Positions 1 through 7,882 of a stretch of DNA of 64,000 nt are shown here, one piece after another. The DNA is from an uncultured Prevotella sp. (GTDB lineage Bacteria > Bacteroidota > Bacteroidia > Bacteroidales > Bacteroidaceae), in assembly GCF_946404925.1 (NCBI RefSeq), contig NZ_CAMJFM010000012.1, positions 22,541-86,540 on the forward strand. Reading direction: 5' to 3'. The position numbers and the translations under genes were made by a program. The notes below the pieces were generated by a model. The model was not told the origin of the DNA and did no database searches. It saw only the letters and a program-made list of their open reading frames with translations. Numbering within the stretch: the first letter of the stretch is position 1; every line of letters begins with the position of its first letter.

Positions 1-1
1 C

Positions 2-514
2 GTGCGCAATGTCGATGCAGCCGATTATCAGCGCATGGCCGACCACAACATCTATGTCACCTCGGGTATGCTTTGGCATAATATGGAAGAAAAATACATA
101 GAATTGTTGAAACAGATAGTTCCTGCCGGCATGGAGGATAAGTCGTATCCCATGAAGTCGTATTTCGACTACGGCATCAACGTGACCTCACACTCTGACT
201 ATCCCGCACTGAGCGGCTGTCCTGACGACCCGTTCGGCATCATGGAGATTGCCGTCACAGGTCTTCTTTGGCCACATAACGGCACCCCGTGGTGGTCAGA
301 GGAACTCCTGACCCGCGAGCAAGCCCTCATAGCCCTCACCATCAACTGCGCCAAGCAGATGTTTGTTGAAGACGAAAGAGGTAGCGTAAAAGTAGGCAAA
401 TTTGCCGACTTCCTGCTGGTCAACAAGGACGTGCTGACCTGCCCCGTTACCGAGATTCACGAGGCCAAGCCCGCCGCTACCTACTTCGAGGGGAAAAGGG
501 TTTTCTCAATGTAA
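2..514 (+). CDS. Amidohydrolase, C-terminal part (partial)
   Basis: The frame is open at the left window edge, so only the last 170 or so residues are visible. The conserved late part of the amidohydrolase TIM barrel is present: TSHSDYP carries the Asp that usually acts as metal ligand and base, followed by the LTREQALIALTINCAKQM helix and the closing beta-sandwich segment GSVKVGKFADFLLVNKD. This pattern fits the YtcJ-like amidohydrolase 3 family, which hydrolyses C-N bonds of unknown substrates. The metal-binding HxH is outside the window. It ends 21 nt before the first carboxylesterase and may be co-transcribed with it. The family call is firm; the substrate is unknown. Confidence 0.8.
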   Translation: MRNVDAADYQRMADHNIYVTSGMLWHNMEEKYIELLKQIVPAGMEDKSYPMKSYFDYGINVTSHSDYPALSGCPDDPFGIMEIAVTGLLWPHNGTPWWSEELLTREQALIALTINCAKQMFVEDERGSVKVGKFADFLLVNKDVLTCPVTEIHEAKPAATYFEGKRVFSM

Positions 515-535
515 AAACCTAAAATAAGTGTAACA

Positions 536-2218
536 ATGAAAAAGAACCTATTCATCATATTTTTCTGCGGCGCGACAATGGTGTTCACATCATGCGTCGA
601 CACAACTGATAACCCCGTCACTCCACCGCAGGAAGAGAACAAGTCTTTTAGTGAGTTGAAAGAAGAGATGATGGCTCTGTACGGCGAGAACAAGAAGATT
701 ACCGACGGCAACTACGACAAGTCGCTGGCGGTGAAGTGCATCAACGGCACCTTCGTGGGCAAACGGACTGGGGACGTCATCGCCCACAAGGGTATTCCTT
801 TTGTGGGCCAGCAGCCCGTCGGGGAACTGCGCTGGAAAGCACCCGTAGATGTTGTTCCAGATGACGGCGTATATGAGGCGTACTACAATGGGAGAAGCCC
901 ATGCCAGGACGAGGGAGTCAGCCAGAGGGCTTCCCTTTATCCTCAGGGTGAGGACTGCCTCTATCTGAATGTGTGGCGAGCAGCCGACGGAGCCGTGAAC
1001 AAGCCAGTCATGGTGTGGATTCACGGCGGTGCTTTTGAAATTGGCGGCACGGTAGAACCTCGCGAAGAAGGTACCAATTTCATCCAAGAGAATCCGGATG
1101 TCATCCTCGTCAGTGTCGAGTACAGGCTTAATGTCTTCGGCTTCCTACACCTGTCGCACCTGCCGGACGGTGCCGACTACCCCGATGCACAGAACCTGGG
1201 ACTTATGGACCAGCTGATGGCGCTGAAGTGGGTACACGAGAACATCGCGGCCTTCGACGGCAATCCCGACAACGTGACCATCTTCGGCGAATCCGCCGGT
1301 GCAGGTAGCGTGACCCTGCTGCCGCTGGTCAAAGGCTCCCAGCAGTATTTCAAGCGCGTCATTGCCGAGAGCGGTGCGCCCGTATTCACAAGATCTACAG
1401 AAGAGGCCATCGCCTGCACGAACGAACTCATGGCTCAGTTGGGCTGCAGTACCGTTGCCGACCTGCAGAAAGTAGAAGTAAGCAAGTTGGTGGCAGTTGC
1501 AGATGGACTGCTGGGACTGCGCACATGGGCGGAAAGAGACGGCAACTTCCTGCCTCTGGACCCGTATGAGGCCTACGCCAACGGTGCTGCAAAGGATATA
1601 GACTTTATGCAGGGCTGCAACAAGGACGAAATGAATTATTTCGTTTGGGGCTTTGGCTCGGATTGGAATGAATGGGCTGCCGACCGTAAGGCGAAGAAAA
1701 TGGCCCAGATGACAGATGAAGAGAAGGCACTGGTGGAGAGCTTCTGCAACGACATCAAGGGAGAACCCTATGAATATACCAGCCGCTTGTTCGACCAACT
1801 CGTGTTTATTGCGCCGCTCTTCAGACTGTCGGAGAACCAGACCAAGGCGGGCGGCAAGACCTACACCTATTATTTCACGGTCGAGTCGTCAGACCCATTG
1901 ATTAGAAGTTGTCATTCCATTGAGCTCTCGACCGTCTTCAATCATCCCGAGGAGACATTCTGCACTGGCAGGATATTCGACGCCACCTTCTCGAAGACCC
2001 TGCGCCGCATGTGGGTGCAGTTTGCCAAGACCGGCAATCCGTCTCTCAGCGCGACCGAGTCGCCCGACGGCAAGGCCAAGGAGTGGCCGCTCTACGACTT
2101 GGAGAACAAGCAGCTGATGATATTCGACGAGTTCGATATCCATCCCGAGAAGGAATCGCAGCGGAAGATTATCGACTGGGACCGCACCTATTTCCTGACA
2201 AAGTATTATTGTATCTGA
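536..2218 (+). CDS. Type-B carboxylesterase lipoprotein (paralog 1)
   Basis: This is a 560-residue alpha/beta hydrolase of the COesterase family, predicted to hydrolyse carboxylic esters at the cell envelope. Seen in the sequence: a lipoprotein signal with lipobox FTSC (Cys20), the oxyanion loop HGGAF, the nucleophile elbow GESAG near residue 251, the CNKDE segment that should hold the acidic residue, and HSIELSTVF with the catalytic His near 458. The signal peptide differs from its paralogs at the start (MKKNLFIIFF) but matches paralog 2 from GATMVFTSC onward. The last 240 nt are almost identical to those of the other two paralogs (3974-5659 and 5675-7366), which suggests recent conversion. 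The ester substrate is not known. Confidence 0.9.
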   Translation: MKKNLFIIFFCGATMVFTSCVDTTDNPVTPPQEENKSFSELKEEMMALYGENKKITDGNYDKSLAVKCINGTFVGKRTGDVIAHKGIPFVGQQPVGELRWKAPVDVVPDDGVYEAYYNGRSPCQDEGVSQRASLYPQGEDCLYLNVWRAADGAVNKPVMVWIHGGAFEIGGTVEPREEGTNFIQENPDVILVSVEYRLNVFGFLHLSHLPDGADYPDAQNLGLMDQLMALKWVHENIAAFDGNPDNVTIFGESAGAGSVTLLPLVKGSQQYFKRVIAESGAPVFTRSTEEAIACTNELMAQLGCSTVADLQKVEVSKLVAVADGLLGLRTWAERDGNFLPLDPYEAYANGAAKDIDFMQGCNKDEMNYFVWGFGSDWNEWAADRKAKKMAQMTDEEKALVESFCNDIKGEPYEYTSRLFDQLVFIAPLFRLSENQTKAGGKTYTYYFTVESSDPLIRSCHSIELSTVFNHPEETFCTGRIFDATFSKTLRRMWVQFAKTGNPSLSATESPDGKAKEWPLYDLENKQLMIFDEFDIHPEKESQRKIIDWDRTYFLTKYYCI

Positions 2219-2219
2219 T

Positions 2220-2307
2220 AACTTAAAACAATCTGATTATGAAAAGAATGATGCAATGGATGATGGCCGCCATCCTCGTTTGCGGTGTAGGTGTGTTCAC
2301 ATCGTGT
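2220..2307 (+). repeat. Lipoprotein leader cassette, copy at FGE-like gene
   Basis: A 5' untranslated segment AACTTAAAACAATCTGAT is followed by signal-peptide DNA containing the core TGGATGATGGCCGCCATCC (starting at 2257). The same DNA recurs before unrelated enzymes at 3153, 3955 and 15707. Confidence 0.8.
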
Positions 2308-3093
2308 ACGTCGAACTATGATAATCCTACGCCGGGTAGTGACGGACAGAACCAGTGGGGGGCCGAGGAACTGGTCATCACGGTGGGCGACGTAGATATG
2401 AAACTTAAGTTAGTGAAGGGCGGTGCATACTCAATGCAGTACGAGCGAGACAACCAGACGAAGACCGTCACGGGCACGCTCTCGGACTACTATATAGCAC
2501 CTGTCGAGGTGACCAACAAGCTATGGGCTGCCGTGATGGGTGCGAAGCCCGAGGGGCAGATCAATGATGGCGATATGTACCCTGTAACAATGGTGAGCTA
2601 CTACGACATCGTAGGACCGAATGGATTTCTCGAAAAACTGAGCGTGATGGTGAAGAACCAACTGCCTGAGGGCACGAAGTTCCAGTTGCCCACCGAGGCG
2701 CAATGGCAGTATGCCGCCATGGGCGGAAAGAAGAGCAAAGGCTACACCTACGCCGGATCAAACACACTGAGCGACGTAGCGTGGTACACAGATAATGCCG
2801 ACGGTATCACTCACCCCGTAGCCTTAAAGCAACCCAACGAACTTGGACTCTACGACATGAGCGGCAACGTATGGGAGCGTTGCAGCGACTGGTATGTGGA
2901 ACTGGATGAATTGCCCGCCGAGCAAGGTCTCGACTACGCAGGTCCGGCTACAAGTGATCGGCTTGTTGGTCGTGGTGGCTGCTTCGAGAATGCACCAACA
3001 TCTTGTACTGTAGGTTTTCATGGCAGAGAAATCATTGGTCTGCAACAAGCACCTACCACCACAGTCGGCTTCCGCCTTATACTAGGTGTCTGA
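2239..3093 (+). CDS. Formylglycine-generating-enzyme-like (SUMF1) lipoprotein
   Basis: This 284-residue lipoprotein starts with the shared leader MKRMMQWMMAAILVCG and a lipobox FTSC (Cys23). The rest matches the FGE-sulfatase fold: an early VEVTNKLWAAVMG segment, the central LPTEAQWQYAAMGG, then GLYDMSGNVWERCSDWY and a closing GRGGCFENAP...TVGFRL. True sulfatase activators use a pair of cysteines; many Bacteroidetes members of this fold are instead binding or structural proteins, and no sulfatase lies nearby. It follows the first carboxylesterase by 20 nt, so they probably form one transcript. A deleted second copy of this gene seems to have left a scar at 7367-7410. Enzymatic role uncertain. 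Confidence 0.85.
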   Translation: MKRMMQWMMAAILVCGVGVFTSCTSNYDNPTPGSDGQNQWGAEELVITVGDVDMKLKLVKGGAYSMQYERDNQTKTVTGTLSDYYIAPVEVTNKLWAAVMGAKPEGQINDGDMYPVTMVSYYDIVGPNGFLEKLSVMVKNQLPEGTKFQLPTEAQWQYAAMGGKKSKGYTYAGSNTLSDVAWYTDNADGITHPVALKQPNELGLYDMSGNVWERCSDWYVELDELPAEQGLDYAGPATSDRLVGRGGCFENAPTSCTVGFHGREIIGLQQAPTTTVGFRLILGV

Positions 3094-3094
3094 C

Positions 3095-3130
3095 TTTCAA
3101 AATATGCAATAATTGTTTCAAAATATGCAA
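3095..3130 (+). promoter_or_regulatory. Paired 21-nt-pitch box (copy 1)
   Basis: Two copies of TTTCAAAATATGCAA lie at 3095-3109 and 3116-3130. The -7 box found 49 nt downstream of the pair elsewhere is absent: the sequence jumps from the box tail straight to the leader of the M15 gene. This copy may be a disabled or attenuated regulatory element. Confidence 0.65.
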
Positions 3131-3152
3131 AACCTTTATGTGAGGGGGATAT

Positions 3153-3240
3153 AACTTAAAACAATCTGATAATGATTAAGGTGAAGAATTGGATGATGGC
3201 CGCCATCCTCGTTTGCGGCGCAAGTGTGCTGACGGCATGT
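3153..3240 (+). repeat. Lipoprotein leader cassette, copy at M15 peptidase
   Basis: AACTTAAAACAATCTGATA lies at 3153-3171 directly before the ATG. The signal-peptide core DNA starts at 3190 and is identical to the FGE copy for about 29 nt. Confidence 0.8.
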
Positions 3241-3924
3241 GTCAATAGCGACAATCCTCTGCCCAACACTACAGCTCTCGACCAGTGGCAGGCTGGCAGG
3301 ACGGTGACTGCCGAGGCGGTAGCTGCTTACGGCGGCATCAACAAGTGCTTCGCTGCCGAGCCGATACCCGACGGTGTGTGGGAGCGGATGCAGGGCAAAA
3401 CCTTCAAGGAGAATCCCTACATCGGTCGCGACGACCTGCGCCATGTGCGGGCCCTACACTGGGACTACGACAACAAGATGCACGTGGGCGAGATGATTGT
3501 CAACGTTCAGATAGCCGACTGCGTGGCTGGTATCCTGCGGAAGCTGTTTGATGCAAAATACCCCATCCAGCGCATGCTGTTGCCCGATGTGTATGATGCT
3601 GACGACGAGACGCAGATGCGCGACAACAACTCATCGTGCTTCTGTTATCGCAACATCGCTGCCACCAACAACCTGTCGAAGCATGCCCGTGGTTTGGCCA
3701 TCGACATCAACACGCTCTACAACCCCTATATCAAGACCCTGACCGATGGCACGCTTCTGATCCAGCCCGCCACAGGCGAACCTTACTGCGACCGCACGTG
3801 GGACTTCCCTTACAAGATTACCCACGACGACCTCTGCTTCAAGCTTTTCACCGAGGCCGGCTTCGAGTGGGGTGGCGACTGGACCACCCGCAAGGACTAT
3901 CAGCACTTTGAGGTTGTAGAATGA
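3172..3924 (+). CDS. M15-family zinc peptidase lipoprotein
   Basis: This 250-residue lipoprotein has the shared leader MIKVKNWMMAAILVCG and lipobox LTAC (Cys23). The C-terminal half has the zinc-site signature of the M15 / D-Ala-D-Ala carboxypeptidase-like family: SKHARGLAIDI supplies His and Asp, and GGDW...DYQHFEV supplies the third ligand. Enzymes of this family cut peptidoglycan stem peptides or crosslinks, and an envelope-anchored lipoprotein would fit that role. The start is fixed by the identical 19-nt segment AACTTAAAACAATCTGATA lying directly before the ATG, as in two other genes of the array. A paired 21-nt-pitch box lies upstream at 3095-3130, but the promoter part normally found after it is missing here. 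Confidence 0.85.
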   Translation: MIKVKNWMMAAILVCGASVLTACVNSDNPLPNTTALDQWQAGRTVTAEAVAAYGGINKCFAAEPIPDGVWERMQGKTFKENPYIGRDDLRHVRALHWDYDNKMHVGEMIVNVQIADCVAGILRKLFDAKYPIQRMLLPDVYDADDETQMRDNNSSCFCYRNIAATNNLSKHARGLAIDINTLYNPYIKTLTDGTLLIQPATGEPYCDRTWDFPYKITHDDLCFKLFTEAGFEWGGDWTTRKDYQHFEVVE

Positions 3925-3954
3925 TTGTTTTCATAATATGAAACCGATAATAAT

Positions 3955-4045
3955 AACTTAAAACAATCTGATAATGATTAAGGTAAAGAATTGGATGATG
4001 GTCGCCATCCTTGTTTGCGGTGCGACAATGGTGTTCACATCATGC
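3955..4045 (+). repeat. Lipoprotein leader cassette, copy at carboxylesterase 2
   Basis: AACTTAAAACAATCTGATA lies at 3955-3973 directly before the ATG. The first codons match the M15 gene. The signal-peptide DNA differs from the other copies at a few bases (GTCGCC for GCCGCC). Confidence 0.8.
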
Positions 4046-5659
4046 GTCGACACAATTGATAACCCGGTAACGGAGAATGATCCCCTTGCTGAGGTGAAGG
4101 CGGAGTTGAAAGCCCAGTACGGTGAAAATAAGAAGATTACCGACGGCAATTACGACAAGTCGCTGGCCGTGAAGTGCATCAACGGCACCTTCGTCGGTAG
4201 AAAGACCGATAATGTCATCGCCTATAAGGGTATCCCATTCGTGGGCGAACAGCCTGTAGGCGAACATCGCTGGAAAGCTCCGATTGACATTGTTCCCGAC
4301 GATGGCATATACGAGGCTTATTACAATGCGAAGAGTCCCTGTCAGGTTGACGACGAATGGCAAAGGGCTTCCCTTTATCCGCGAGGCGAAGACTGCCTGT
4401 ATCTGAATGTATGGAAGGCAGATGACGGAGCCGTAAAAAAGCCGGTCATGGTTTGGATTCACGGAGGGGCTTTTGAGGTAGGCGGCACGGTAGAACCTCG
4501 CGAAGAAGGAACCAATTTCGTCAGAGAGAATCCTGACGTCATACTTGTTTACATCGAGTATAGACTGGGCGTCTTCGGCTTCTTCCACCTGTCGCACCTG
4601 CCCGACGGAGCCGACTACCCCGATGCTCAGAACCTGGGACTGATGGACCAGATGATGGCGCTGAAGTGGATACACAACAACATTGCGGCATTTGGCGGCG
4701 ATCCGGATAATGTGACCATCTTCGGTGAGTCTGCAGGCGGAGGTAGCGTATCCCTGCTTCCGCTCATCGAGGGCTCTCACAACTATTTCCAACGAGTGAT
4801 AGCACAGAGCGGTTCTGTTTGTTTTTCAAGGTCGGAGGCAGAGGCAATTGCTTGCACGAATGAAGTGATGAGCGCATTGGGTTGCAAAACCGTTGCCGAC
4901 CTTCAGAAGGTCGATATTGAGAAGTTGGTGGAGGCTGCTGATGCGATTAGACTGCGAGTACTCCCTGAAAGAGATGGCAAATTCCTGCCCCTGGATGCTT
5001 ATGAGGCCTACGCCAACGGAGCAGCGAAGGACCTTGACTTCATGCAGGGCTGCAACAAGGACGAATTGAACTATTTCTTGTTCTGTGCAGGAGGTCCGGA
5101 GCCCTTTATGGACTTCCTGAATGAACGTCTGACAACGAATCTCACCCGGCTGACGGCAGAAGAGAGAGCGCTGGTAGAGAGCTTCTGCAAGGATGTCAAG
5201 GGAGAGGTTTACGACCCGCTCTGCCGCCTATACGACCAGATATGGTTTATTGCGCCTGTGTTCAGACAGGCAGAGAATCAAACCAAAGCTGGCGGCAAGA
5301 CCTACAACTATTTCTTTACGGTTGAGTCGTCTGTTCCGCTGATGAAATGCGGACATGCCGTAGAGCTTTCTACTGTGTTCAATCATCCAGAGCAAATCTT
5401 TGTAACGGGACGTGCATTCGACGCCACCTTCTCGAAGACCCTGCGCCGCATGTGGGTGCAGTTTGCCAAGACCGGCAATCCGTCTCTCAGCGCGACCGAG
5501 TCGCCCGACGGCAAGGCCAAGGAGTGGCCGCTCTACGACTTGGAGAACAAGCAGCTGATGATATTCGACGAGTTCGATATCCATCCCGAGAAGGAATCGC
5601 AGCGAAAGATCCTCGACTGGGACCGCACCTATTTCCTGACAAAGTATTATTGTCTATAA
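3974..5659 (+). CDS. Type-B carboxylesterase lipoprotein (paralog 2)
   Basis: This 561-residue COesterase-family lipoprotein carries the shared leader MIKVKNWMMVAILVCG and lipobox FTSC (Cys24). Catalytic features are intact: HGGAF oxyanion loop, GESAG near residue 252, and GHAVELSTVF with the His near 460. Its first 8 residues match those of the unrelated M15 peptidase just upstream, although the mature proteins share nothing, so the leader has moved independently of the enzyme. The middle part differs from paralogs 1 and 3 while the 3' 240 nt are nearly identical to paralog 1. Like the other copies it is probably exported and anchored in a membrane; the substrate is unknown. Confidence 0.9.
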   Translation: MIKVKNWMMVAILVCGATMVFTSCVDTIDNPVTENDPLAEVKAELKAQYGENKKITDGNYDKSLAVKCINGTFVGRKTDNVIAYKGIPFVGEQPVGEHRWKAPIDIVPDDGIYEAYYNAKSPCQVDDEWQRASLYPRGEDCLYLNVWKADDGAVKKPVMVWIHGGAFEVGGTVEPREEGTNFVRENPDVILVYIEYRLGVFGFFHLSHLPDGADYPDAQNLGLMDQMMALKWIHNNIAAFGGDPDNVTIFGESAGGGSVSLLPLIEGSHNYFQRVIAQSGSVCFSRSEAEAIACTNEVMSALGCKTVADLQKVDIEKLVEAADAIRLRVLPERDGKFLPLDAYEAYANGAAKDLDFMQGCNKDELNYFLFCAGGPEPFMDFLNERLTTNLTRLTAEERALVESFCKDVKGEVYDPLCRLYDQIWFIAPVFRQAENQTKAGGKTYNYFFTVESSVPLMKCGHAVELSTVFNHPEQIFVTGRAFDATFSKTLRRMWVQFAKTGNPSLSATESPDGKAKEWPLYDLENKQLMIFDEFDIHPEKESQRKILDWDRTYFLTKYYCL

Positions 5660-5674
5660 CAAACAATCACAATT

Positions 5675-7366
5675 ATGAAAAAGAAGAGTTTCTATTGGAT
5701 GATGGTCGCCATCCTCGTTTGCGGCGCTGGTTTGTTCGCATCGTGTGTCGATGCAAGTGATAACCCTGTAACGGAGAACGATCCCCTTGCTGAGGAAAAA
5801 GCGCAGTTGAGGGCTCAGTACGGCGAGAATAAGAAGATTACCGACGGCAATTACGACAAGTCGCTGGCGGTAAAGTGCATTAACGGAACCTTTGTCGGTA
5901 AAAAGACCGACAACATCGTAGCCTTTAGGGGTATCCCGTTTGTGGGCGAGCAGCCTGTGGGCAACCTGCGTTGGAAGGACCCGGTGGACGTTGTTCCCGA
6001 TGATGGCGTGTACGAGGCTTATTACAATGCTAAGAGTGCCCGTCAGCGTGAAAGTTTCAGCGAGGCAGCATCTCTTTACTATCAGGGCGAAGACTGCTTG
6101 TATCTGAATGTATGGAAGGCAGACGAGTCGACGACGGAAAAGAAACCGGTGATGGTATGGATTCATGGTGGAGCCTTTGAGATGGGCGGAACTATCGATC
6201 CTACGCATGATTGCCATAATTTTGTGAAAGAGAATCCCGATGCCATTGTAGTAACCATTGCGTACAGACTTGGCATTTTTGGTTTCCTCCACCTGTCGCA
6301 CCTGCCCGACGGCAAGGACTATCCTAACGCTCAGAATCTGGGACTCTTGGATCAGGTGATGGCACTGAAATGGATACATGAGAATATTGCAGGCTTCGGC
6401 GGCGACCCCGACAATGTGACTATCTTCGGCGAATCGGCTGGAGCTGCCAGCGTCACCCTGCTTCCCCTGATTAAAGGCTCTCAGCAATATTTCAAGCGTG
6501 TCATTGCCCAGAGCGGTTCACCCGTATTCACGAGGTCAGAGGAACAGGCTATCGAGTGCACGAACGAACTCATGGAAATGCTTGGTTGCAAAACGGTTGC
6601 TGATTTGCAGAAGGTTGATGTCGATCGGTTTTTGGAGGCTACAGTGCCACTCACTTTGCGTGTATGGGCAGAAAGAGACGGCAAAATCCTACCTCTGGAT
6701 CCGTATGAGGCTTATGCCAGTGGTGCTGCAAAGGATATAGACTTTATGCAGGGCTGCAATAAGGACGAGATGGGATATTTTATCAGCGGCTTCGGGTTGG
6801 AAGCATATAGTGCGTTCGAAGCTGAACGCTATGCTAAAAAGACGGCCCAGATGACCGACGAGGAGAAACAGTTGGTTGAGGACTTCTGTAAAAATGTCGT
6901 AGGAGCAACCCCAGAATATTCAAGTGTCAGTCGTCTTTTCGACCAGATTGTGTTCATCGCACCGCTCTTCAGACTATCGGAGAACCAGACCACGGCCGGC
7001 GGAAAGTCGTATACCTATTTCTTCACGGTTGAGTCGTCAGTGCCGCTGGTGAAAAGCGGACATGCCGTAGAGCTTTCGACGGTGTTCAATCATCCGGAGA
7101 TAACTGCCGAAACTGGAAGATTATTCGACGCCACCTTCTCGAAGACCATGCGCCGCATGTGGGTGCAGTTTGCCAAGACCGGCAATCCGTCGCTCAGTGC
7201 GACCGAGTCGCCCGATGGCAAGGCCAAGGAGTGGCCGCTCTACGATCTGGAGAACAAGCAGCTGATGATATTCGACGAGTTCGATATCCATCCGGAAAAG
7301 GAATCTCAGCGGAAGATTATCGACTGGGACCGCACCTATTTCCTGACAAAGTATTATTGTATCTGA
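5675..7366 (+). CDS. Type-B carboxylesterase lipoprotein (paralog 3)
   Basis: This 563-residue COesterase-family lipoprotein begins MKKKSFYWMMVAILVCG with lipobox FASC (Cys24). It has HGGAF, GESAG near residue 252, CNKDE and GHAVELSTVF, so the catalytic triad appears complete. It starts 15 nt after paralog 2 and is probably in the same transcript. The C-terminal 80 residues are essentially the same as in the other two copies. Downstream, its stop codon is followed by the same bases that follow paralog 1, but the next gene is missing (see the scar at 7367-7410). Together the three copies form a locally amplified esterase set. Confidence 0.9.
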   Translation: MKKKSFYWMMVAILVCGAGLFASCVDASDNPVTENDPLAEEKAQLRAQYGENKKITDGNYDKSLAVKCINGTFVGKKTDNIVAFRGIPFVGEQPVGNLRWKDPVDVVPDDGVYEAYYNAKSARQRESFSEAASLYYQGEDCLYLNVWKADESTTEKKPVMVWIHGGAFEMGGTIDPTHDCHNFVKENPDAIVVTIAYRLGIFGFLHLSHLPDGKDYPNAQNLGLLDQVMALKWIHENIAGFGGDPDNVTIFGESAGAASVTLLPLIKGSQQYFKRVIAQSGSPVFTRSEEQAIECTNELMEMLGCKTVADLQKVDVDRFLEATVPLTLRVWAERDGKILPLDPYEAYASGAAKDIDFMQGCNKDEMGYFISGFGLEAYSAFEAERYAKKTAQMTDEEKQLVEDFCKNVVGATPEYSSVSRLFDQIVFIAPLFRLSENQTTAGGKSYTYFFTVESSVPLVKSGHAVELSTVFNHPEITAETGRLFDATFSKTMRRMWVQFAKTGNPSLSATESPDGKAKEWPLYDLENKQLMIFDEFDIHPEKESQRKIIDWDRTYFLTKYYCI

Positions 7367-7410
7367 TAACTTAAAACAATCTAGGTGTCTGACTTTCAAA
7401 ATATGCAATA
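7367..7410 (+). pseudogene. Deletion scar of an FGE-like lipoprotein gene
   Basis: The 5' part (7349-7382) is identical to the end of paralog 1 plus the leader of the FGE-like gene (2201-2234 region). The 3' part (from 7382, AGGTGTCTGACTTTC) is identical to the extreme end of that FGE-like gene and its downstream box (3084-3114). The two join at a shared CT dinucleotide, with the whole reading frame missing. The simplest reading is that a duplicated esterase/FGE unit lost its FGE gene by an internal deletion. Confidence 0.7.
7394..7408 (+). promoter_or_regulatory. Single box (truncated copy) at island left edge
   Basis: One TTTCAAAATATGCAA unit, with the same left flank as the 3.1 kb copy. 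The second unit is replaced by the terminator hairpin of the minus-strand island operon. Confidence 0.65.
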
Positions 7411-7414
7411 AAAA

Positions 7415-7446
7415 ATCAGGGCACGTACCGAAATACGTGCCCTGAT
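7415..7446 (-). terminator. Terminator of the island primase operon
   Basis: A perfect 13-bp stem (ATCAGGGCACGTA with its complement) has a 6-nt loop and is followed on the minus strand by a run of T. It lies 13 nt past the stop of the P5-like gene. Its GGGCACGTA stem is shared with hairpins at 15508 and 20909. Confidence 0.8.
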
Positions 7447-7459
7447 TGTGTGCGGGGGA

Positions 7460-7882
7460 TTAGCAGTCTTGGCGGCAGAGGGTCCAGCCGCGGAGCATCG
7501 CGAAGTAATCGAGGGCGGTGGTGCCGGTTTCTTGGATGGCCATGGCGGCGGCGACCGATAGCCAGCGGGCGGGTTGATCCGACGGTATGCCGATGGGTTC
7601 GTCGGGGGCGATGCCTGTTAGCTTGCTCACGGCGGCGATATACGCCTTGGTGTTGTTCTCGTGCGGCGGCGCCCACTTGCTAATGATGGCACGGATGGTG
7701 AACAGGCGGTACGTGTGGTAGTAGGTGCGGGTGAGTAGCCAGAAGGCTGCGCGCCATCCCCATTCCATCGATTCAAACTGGCAGAAACTTGCGTCGTTCT
7801 GCGTTGCGGATAGTCCCTTCCACTTATCCTTGCTTCGGCGGATGTTCAGTGGATTATTGTTTCTGATTCCTCTTGGTGTCAT
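7460..7882 (-). CDS. P5-like structural/lytic protein
   Basis: This 140-residue protein begins MTPRGIRNNNPLNIRRS and continues with KWKGLSATQNDASFCQFES and RAIISKWAPPHENNTKAYI. This is the pattern of the family annotated in Bacteroidetes as structural protein P5, related to phage peptidoglycan-digesting proteins. No signal peptide is seen. The ATG overlaps the primase stop codon by 4 nt (ATGA), so translation is probably coupled and it belongs to the primase operon. In many related Bacteroidales loci an N-acetylmuramoyl-L-alanine amidase occupies a similar place next to HU and smalltalk genes; this protein may be the functional replacement. Family call good; activity inferred only. Confidence 0.75.
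   Translation of the reverse strand: MTPRGIRNNNPLNIRRSKDKWKGLSATQNDASFCQFESMEWGWRAAFWLLTRTYYHTYRLFTIRAIISKWAPPHENNTKAYIAAVSKLTGIAPDEPIGIPSDQPARWLSVAAAMAIQETGTTALDYFAMLRGWTLCRQDC

Noticed and set aside
5654..6487. Long minus-strand frame opposite carboxylesterase 3 (and similar ones at 4040-4792 and 1145-1798)
   Set aside because: They mirror the codon pattern of the esterase genes, overlap them completely, and show no family features.
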